Source: Elusimicrobiaceae bacterium
Lineage (GTDB): Bacteria; Elusimicrobiota; Elusimicrobia; Elusimicrobiales; Elusimicrobiaceae
Reading direction: 5' to 3'
NCBI GenBank assembly: GCA_016281355.1
Contig: JAEEIL010000012.1
Coordinates: 1 to 64,000 of the forward strand
Length of the DNA stretch: 64,000 nucleotides
Part shown: in pieces, positions 59,404 through 64,000 of the stretch
Numbering within the stretch: position 1 is the first letter of the stretch
Layout of the letters: each line of letters opens with the position of its first letter
Made by a program: the position numbers and the translations under genes
The notes under the pieces: model-generated
The model's database searches: none
What the model saw: the letters and a program-made list of their open reading frames with translations, nothing else
Told to the model about the DNA's origin: nothing

Positions 59404-60786
59404 ATGGTAGCCAACTTATCAGTCCTAGTCCTTGCAGGCGGCAAGGGCACGCGCATGAAATCCGCCACACCTAAACCATTACATAAAATTTTCGGTTTGC
59501 CGCTTTTGGCACACATTTTACAAACTGCAGATGCGCTTAAACCGTCTGCTAATGTCGTTTTATGCGGCCATCAGGCTGATATTTTAGAAAAAACCGTCAA
59601 AGAAAATTATAAAAATTGGGGTATTAAAGCAGATTTAAAATTTGCTCTGCAAAAAGTTTTAAACGGCAGCGGTTCAGCTGTAAAATATGCAATGCCGGCA
59701 CTAAAAAAATATAAACAAGTTTTAATTTTAGCCGGCGACGCCCCCTTAATTGAGGCCGACACCTTAAAACAACTTGTCAAACACCATAACAATAAAAAAG
59801 CCTCTTGCACCGTCTTAACCGTTGAAGTTCCAACCCCCAAAGGTTATGGCCGCATTGTTAAAGAAAATAATATCATAAAAATTGTTGAAGAAAGCGAAAC
59901 CGATTCTAAAACCGCACCGATAAAAGAAGTAAATTCCGGCATGTACATTTTTGAAATTAAAGACCTTGAAAAGGTTTTAAAACTTTTAAAACCTCAAGGC
60001 CCAAAGCAAGAATATTATTTAACCGATACTTTGGCTTTGCTCCAAAAACAAGGCAAGAAAGTGGAAATTTTTAAAGCCGCAGATTATAAAGAGGCCATGG
60101 GCATAAATTCCAAAAAGCAGCTTGCCGAGGCCGCACAAGCAATGCGCGAAAAAATCAATAATAAATTAATGGATGCGGGCGTAATTTTAATTGATCCGCA
60201 AAATACTTATGTTGATAAAACCGTCAAAATAGGGGCAGACACGGTAATCTATCCAAACTGCTATATTTACGGTAAAACGGTTATTGGGGAAAATTGTAAA
60301 ATCGGCCCAAATTGCTGGATAGAAAATTCAAAATTTGAAAATAATGTTGATGTCAAAATGTCTTGCTACATTTTGGACAGTTATTTAAAAGAAGGTGCGC
60401 AAACAGAACCTTTTGCCAAACTCCGCCCTCAAACGGTGGTGGGTAGTATTGCCAAAATCGGCAGTTTTGTGGAAATTAAAAAGTCCACAATCGGCAAAGG
60501 TTCAAAGGTGCCGCACCTTTCGTATATAGGGGATACGGTTATGGGCGCAAATGTCAATATCGGTGCCGGCGCAATAACCTGTAATTACGACGGTAAAAAT
60601 AAACATCAAACTATTATAGGGGATGATGTCTTCGTCGGTTCAAACACAAATTTTGTTGCACCTGTTAAAGTTGGCGCGGGCGCGAAAATCGGTGCTGGTT
60701 CAACGATAACAGAAGATATACCTGCCAAAACTTTGGCAATAGCCAGGGCAAGGCAAGTTAATCTCAAAAACAAAAAAGGAAAATAA
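59404..60786 (+). CDS. glmU: Bifunctional GlcNAc-1-phosphate uridyltransferase/glucosamine-1-phosphate acetyltransferase
   Basis: 460 residues. The N-terminal uridyltransferase domain (about 1-230) has VLAGGKGTRMKSATPKPLHKI, GDAPLI and EVNSGMYIF. The C-terminal left-handed beta helix (about 250-460) has hexapeptide repeats (VIYPNCYIYGKTVIGENCKIGPNC) and the acetyltransferase site (KLRPQTVVG...EIKKSTIGKGSKVPHLSYIGD...NYDGKNKHQT). It makes UDP-GlcNAc for peptidoglycan and LPS. The start at 59404 follows AAGGAGA; an in-frame ATG at 59374 overlaps the promoter. First gene of glmU-prs-rplY. Confidence 0.97.
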   Translation: MVANLSVLVLAGGKGTRMKSATPKPLHKIFGLPLLAHILQTADALKPSANVVLCGHQADILEKTVKENYKNWGIKADLKFALQKVLNGSGSAVKYAMPALKKYKQVLILAGDAPLIEADTLKQLVKHHNNKKASCTVLTVEVPTPKGYGRIVKENNIIKIVEESETDSKTAPIKEVNSGMYIFEIKDLEKVLKLLKPQGPKQEYYLTDTLALLQKQGKKVEIFKAADYKEAMGINSKKQLAEAAQAMREKINNKLMDAGVILIDPQNTYVDKTVKIGADTVIYPNCYIYGKTVIGENCKIGPNCWIENSKFENNVDVKMSCYILDSYLKEGAQTEPFAKLRPQTVVGSIAKIGSFVEIKKSTIGKGSKVPHLSYIGDTVMGANVNIGAGAITCNYDGKNKHQTIIGDDVFVGSNTNFVAPVKVGAGAKIGAGSTITEDIPAKTLAIARARQVNLKNKKGK

Positions 60787-60787
60787 A

Positions 60788-61741
60788 ATGAACGACCCTA
60801 TTGTACCCAGGGAACTAAAAATATTCACATGTAATGCAAACCGCACTTTGGCGGAAAAAATTGCAAAACATTTAGGCAAAGAACTCGGCTCTATGCGTGT
60901 TGAGCGTTTTGCCGATGGCGAAATTGATGTCCAGGTTACCGAAAGCGTACGCGGCGCTGATTGTTATGTTATCCAGCCTACCTGCCCGCCCGTTAATGAA
61001 AACTTAATGGAACTTTTAATCACCCTTGATGCCTTAAAACGCGCCTCCGTTGCACGCGTTACCGCAGTTATGCCTTATTACGGTTATGCCCGTGCTGATA
61101 GGAAAAGCAGCCCGCGTGTACCAATAACGGCAAAACTTGTGGCCAACCTTCTTACAATGGCCGGTGCCGATAGGGTAATGGCTATGGATTTGCACGTCGG
61201 CCAGATACAAGGTTTCTTTGATATTCCGGTGGACCATTTAAGGGCGCGCGGTGTGTTTTTAGATTATTTCCTTAAAAATAAACCAAAAGATTTGGTAATA
61301 GTCTCCCCTGACGTAGGCGGGGTGGAACGCGCAAGGCGTTTTGCCGCCCGCATGGATGCAGGTTTGGTTATTATTGATAAAAGACGCCCCAAGAAAAATG
61401 AGGCAGTTGTTTATAACGTAATCGGCGATGTTAAAGATAAAACTGCTATTATTGTTGACGATATCGTTGATACAGCCGGTACTTTAACAGTAGTTGCAAA
61501 CAAAATAAAAGAAAGCGGTGCTAAGAAGATTTATGCCGTCGCAACACACGGCGTTTTGTCCCGTGACGGTGTAGATAAAATTGAGGCTTCTGCCTTAGAA
61601 AAGCTTTTTATTACCGATACTTTACCGGAAGAAAACCGTAAACAAAGTTCTAAAATACAAGTGCTTTCAATAGCACATATTTTGGCAGATGCCATCAGCC
61701 GTAACCATGATGGCCGTTCAATAAGTGAAATGTTTAATTAA
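60788..61741 (+). CDS. prs: Ribose-phosphate pyrophosphokinase
   Basis: 317 residues. Makes PRPP from ribose 5-phosphate and ATP for nucleotide, histidine and tryptophan synthesis. ELKIFTCNANRTLAEKIAKHLG at the start, RFADGEIDVQ, the flexible-loop region YYGYARADRKSSPRVPITAKLVA, DLHVGQIQGFFDIPVDHL, and the PRPP loop VDDIVDTAGTL are all present. One base follows the glmU stop, a common gene order. Confidence 0.98.
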   Translation: MNDPIVPRELKIFTCNANRTLAEKIAKHLGKELGSMRVERFADGEIDVQVTESVRGADCYVIQPTCPPVNENLMELLITLDALKRASVARVTAVMPYYGYARADRKSSPRVPITAKLVANLLTMAGADRVMAMDLHVGQIQGFFDIPVDHLRARGVFLDYFLKNKPKDLVIVSPDVGGVERARRFAARMDAGLVIIDKRRPKKNEAVVYNVIGDVKDKTAIIVDDIVDTAGTLTVVANKIKESGAKKIYAVATHGVLSRDGVDKIEASALEKLFITDTLPEENRKQSSKIQVLSIAHILADAISRNHDGRSISEMFN

Positions 61742-61773
61742 ATTTAATATAAAAATAGTTGGAGGAAGTACAA

Positions 61774-62463
61774 ATGCAAAAAGTAAAAATTAATGCTCAG
61801 CCTAGAGAAAAGGCCGGCGTTCGCGGGGAACTCTCAAAAATCAGAGCCCAAAAAAATATTCCGGCAGTCTTATACGGTGAAGGTTTAGAACCTATTTCTA
61901 TAACCGTATCTCAAAAAGATTTGGCTGAAATTCAAAAAGCAGGCAGCAATGCTATCGTCGAAATTGCCTTACCTAAAGGTAATGAAAATGCTATTATCAA
62001 AGAAGTTCAATATCATGTTGTAACCGACAGTCCGATACATATTGATTTCCAAAGAATTTCTATGGATAAACCGCTTGAAACCATTGTTCCTATCGTCTTG
62101 AAAGGCGATTGTGCTTGGGTTAAAGAAAACGGCGGTATCGTGGACCATACAGTCCGTGAAGTTTCAATCAAATGTTTACCTGCCGATATTCCGCATGAAA
62201 TTGATGTCGATATTACCGGCTTAACATTGGATAAACATGTAACTTTAGCCGATTTGGTCGCCCCTAAAGGTGTTACCATCTTGGGTGAAGCTGACAGAAT
62301 GATTGTACACATCATGATTCCGCGTGAAGAAGTCGTTGCAGCACCTGCTGCCGCAGCCGCCGGAACTGAAGCCGCACAACCTGAACTTTCTGCCACAAAA
62401 GGTAAGAAAGAAGAAGAAGGTGCAGCTGCCGCAGGTGATAAGAAACCTGCAGAAAAGAAATAA
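61774..62463 (+). CDS. rplY: 50S ribosomal protein L25 (general stress protein CTC type)
   Basis: 229 residues. N-terminal 5S rRNA-binding L25 domain (about 1-95: QPREKAGVRGELSKIRAQKNIPAVLYGEG) followed by the TL5/CTC beta domain (about 100-185: ETIVPIVLKGDCAWVKENGG...IKCLPADIPHEIDVDIT) and a low-complexity Ala/Glu/Lys tail ending in KKPAEKK. The ATG at 61774 follows GGAGGA. In many bacteria pth follows prs-rplY; here a terminator and an unrelated secreted-protein gene come next. Confidence 0.95.
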   Translation: MQKVKINAQPREKAGVRGELSKIRAQKNIPAVLYGEGLEPISITVSQKDLAEIQKAGSNAIVEIALPKGNENAIIKEVQYHVVTDSPIHIDFQRISMDKPLETIVPIVLKGDCAWVKENGGIVDHTVREVSIKCLPADIPHEIDVDITGLTLDKHVTLADLVAPKGVTILGEADRMIVHIMIPREEVVAAPAAAAAGTEAAQPELSATKGKKEEEGAAAAGDKKPAEKK

Positions 62464-62485
62464 TTTTTTAAAATTATTCTTTAAT

Positions 62486-62522
62486 AAAACACCCGTGGAG
62501 GTTTTCCTTGCGGGTGTTTTTT
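62486..62522 (+). terminator. Intrinsic terminator of glmU-prs-rplY
   Basis: AAAACACCCG/CGGGTGTTTT with a 15-base loop and T-run. Confidence 0.9.
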
Positions 62523-62546
62523 ATTGTTTAATTTCAGTGGGTTGGT

Positions 62547-62592
62547 AAAAATGAAAATAGGTCCTTTGGAAAAATGAAATTAGGTCTTTTGG
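62547..62592 (+). repeat. Two adjacent 23-base direct repeats
   Basis: 62547-62569 and 62570-62592 match at 21 of 23 positions; each reads AAAAATGAAA-W-TAGGTC-Y-TTTGG. They abut without spacer, lie upstream of the secreted metalloprotein gene, and are about two helical turns each, as expected of a tandem operator. Confidence 0.7.
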
Positions 62593-62647
62593 CCCTTGTT
62601 GTTTACATAGGAAACTTTTACAATTATGGAAAGAGGACTGTCAAAAT

Positions 62648-64000
62648 ATGAAAAAACTAATTATTGGCGTTGTCGGTATGGTGTTCGGATCATGTGTTTT
62701 TTGCCAATCTATAGTTCAGCAAAAATATCATTTCCCTTCTGTCGCAGAAGCACAAAAAGTTTTTGCACAGGGTAGCAAATTGCTTTTCGGTAAACAAAGC
62801 AAGGAAGTATCTTTGGAAGATTTGTCCTATCAAAACATTTATTCAAAAAAACAAGAGCCACAATCTCCATCACTCTTGTTTGAATTATCACAAATTAGGA
62901 AAGGCAATAGACATGATGTCCTTAAATATTATGGAGGAATCATTAGGTCGTCAGTTGAAAAAAATCAATATAACCAAGATTTAAAACATTATCAGGATTT
63001 TTACAATCAAATTGTTTGGAAAAAAGATGGTTCCCCGGATTTAACTAAGGCAGCCACGATGAAAGCCTATTTAGCCTTTTATAATTTAATTTTAAATAAT
63101 AAGCCGTCAAGGCCGGAAATAGGCCGTATAGATGAACACTTCCCTTTATTGGGTGAACATTCGGAAGCTTTCGCTAAATTGCAAGAACGATTCGGCAACA
63201 ATGATGCTTACTTATCTTTTACCTTATCGATCAGTATGGTAAGAGGTGTTACTACAATGATTCCTAGGGCAGATTCTAAAAAGGCTGAAAAAATTGCCAA
63301 ACAAATTTTATATAACGATTTGCAAAAATACGATATGACTACGGAACAAATTGATAAGTGGCTTGAAGTTGCTACTTCAGAAAATGGCAAGGCGATTTTA
63401 GATGAAAGCGAAAGTAATGGAATAATGGGGCAAGTTTCTTCAGGATCTGAGTGGTATTGTTTGATTTTCCTACGTCCGCAAAATAAATTGTTAGTCGTAG
63501 ATAAGTTCGAGTATGTACCGTTTGGTTTAATTGCTTTACATGAATTTGAACATGCAAAAGATTTATTTCCAGGCAGGGAAAGAGATTTAGAAGATTCTCT
63601 AAGTGAATTACCGACTTATGTAATGGAAATAGTTATGTTAGATAATATTTATCGTCAAATTCATAATATTCCGGATACACAATTGGTATCATATAAGCAT
63701 GGTGATGAATCAATAAACTTAGGGGAAATAGCTGATTTATTCCGCAAACTTTCCAAAAAGTATCATACCGATAATTGGCCTGAACTTTTACTTACACCGG
63801 AAGCAACTACTTATATTAACAATGTGTACAAAAAACAAACAGAAATTGCCGGGCGTCTGGTATTACAGCGTCAGTATGGTGTTAATGTCGATTTAATATC
63901 AGAAGATAAAATACAAGAAGTCGGTAGGCAAGTCATACACGAAATGTATTTAGAAGAGATGTTTCGAAATACAAACCGTACAGGTAAAGTTATTCCCCAA
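62648..64000 (+). CDS. Secreted putative zinc metalloprotein, truncated by the window end
   Basis: The frame is open from the ATG at 62648 to base 64000 (451 codons, no stop). A signal peptide (MKKLIIGVVGMVFGSCVFC) is followed by a helical region with no recognised family, and at residues 298-302 the zincin motif H-E-F-E-H, in the segment LIALHEFEHAKDLFPG preceded by small hydrophobics. Acidic residues follow at a suitable distance (DLEDSLSELPTYVMEIVMLD), one of which could be a third ligand. This is the pattern of a zinc-dependent peptidase. AGAGG lies 12 bases before the start, and a weak TTGTTG-N17-TACAAT promoter at about 62597-62625. Peptidase activity is inferred. Confidence 0.75.
   Translation, partial: MKKLIIGVVGMVFGSCVFCQSIVQQKYHFPSVAEAQKVFAQGSKLLFGKQSKEVSLEDLSYQNIYSKKQEPQSPSLLFELSQIRKGNRHDVLKYYGGIIRSSVEKNQYNQDLKHYQDFYNQIVWKKDGSPDLTKAATMKAYLAFYNLILNNKPSRPEIGRIDEHFPLLGEHSEAFAKLQERFGNNDAYLSFTLSISMVRGVTTMIPRADSKKAEKIAKQILYNDLQKYDMTTEQIDKWLEVATSENGKAILDESESNGIMGQVSSGSEWYCLIFLRPQNKLLVVDKFEYVPFGLIALHEFEHAKDLFPGRERDLEDSLSELPTYVMEIVMLDNIYRQIHNIPDTQLVSYKHGDESINLGEIADLFRKLSKKYHTDNWPELLLTPEATTYINNVYKKQTEIAGRLVLQRQYGVNVDLISEDKIQEVGRQVIHEMYLEEMFRNTNRTGKVIPQ

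Overview
The window is AT-rich bacterial chromosome with short intergenic gaps, AGGAGG-type ribosome binding sites and many promoters with an extended -10 (TGnTATAAT-like). Cell-envelope genes (tolC-type channel plus RND pump, a putative outer-membrane barrel, bactofilin with an M23 peptidase, lipoproteins) point to a Gram-negative. Several type IV pilin-like genes with Cys-rich tails, a stand-alone SWIB protein, an EIIA-HPr-EI fusion with a GlcNAc-type EIICB, and acetate kinase, ATP-PEPCK and glutamate dehydrogenase together suggest a fermentative member of Elusimicrobiota (Elusimicrobium-like). This is inference from gene content; I could not run a search.

Layout. 1-2.3 kb: truncated membrane-protein gene, tRNA-Lys/tRNA-Glu, a metallo-beta-lactamase-fold hydrolase, an intergenic structured repeat and an unknown membrane protein. 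2.3-7.5 kb: central metabolism (ackA, aminotransferase, pckA), SWIB and flavin reductase. 7.6-12.9 kb: operon pgm-eno-ftsB-MBL-lgt-rluD. 12.9-20 kb, minus strand: sugar PTS operon (EIIA-HPr-EI, EIICB, putative outer-membrane barrel, soluble histidine kinase, unknown gene, AI-2E permease). 20-26 kb, minus: glutamate formimidoyltransferase, unknown membrane protein, MATE exporter, and a DUF885-like protein that has lost its metal site. 26-36.3 kb: PIN-TRAM, ispD, ispF, lipoprotein, cysS, pilin, then a tolC/MFP/RND efflux operon. 36.4-40.7 kb: secreted unknowns, then M23-bactofilin-SurA-like-pilin. 40.8-44.9 kb, minus: rimP-nusA-infB with a terminator hairpin in its leader. 45-51.5 kb: Cys-rich secreted protein, sugar kinase-like protein, lon, mscL with a zinc ribbon, and a 587-residue pilin with nine C-x(7-9)-C repeats. 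51.7-57.5 kb: a 1456-residue multi-PAS/GAF protein without output domain, then gdhA. 57.5-64 kb: duplicated-domain lipoprotein, TPR gene behind a structured leader, a palindrome-rich intergenic region, glmU-prs-rplY, and a truncated secreted protein with an HEXXH motif.

The strongest undescribed signals are: (1) a roughly 150-nt dispersed intergenic element present twice in opposite orientation (1279-1430 and 59168-59318), whose long arms differ in sequence but stay complementary; (2) the leader at 58131-58408, with a Shine-Dalgarno followed by AUG-UAA and several hairpins, two mutually exclusive; (3) the repeat-bearing giant pilin; (4) the output-less PAS array; (5) an apparent attenuator before rimP-nusA-infB.
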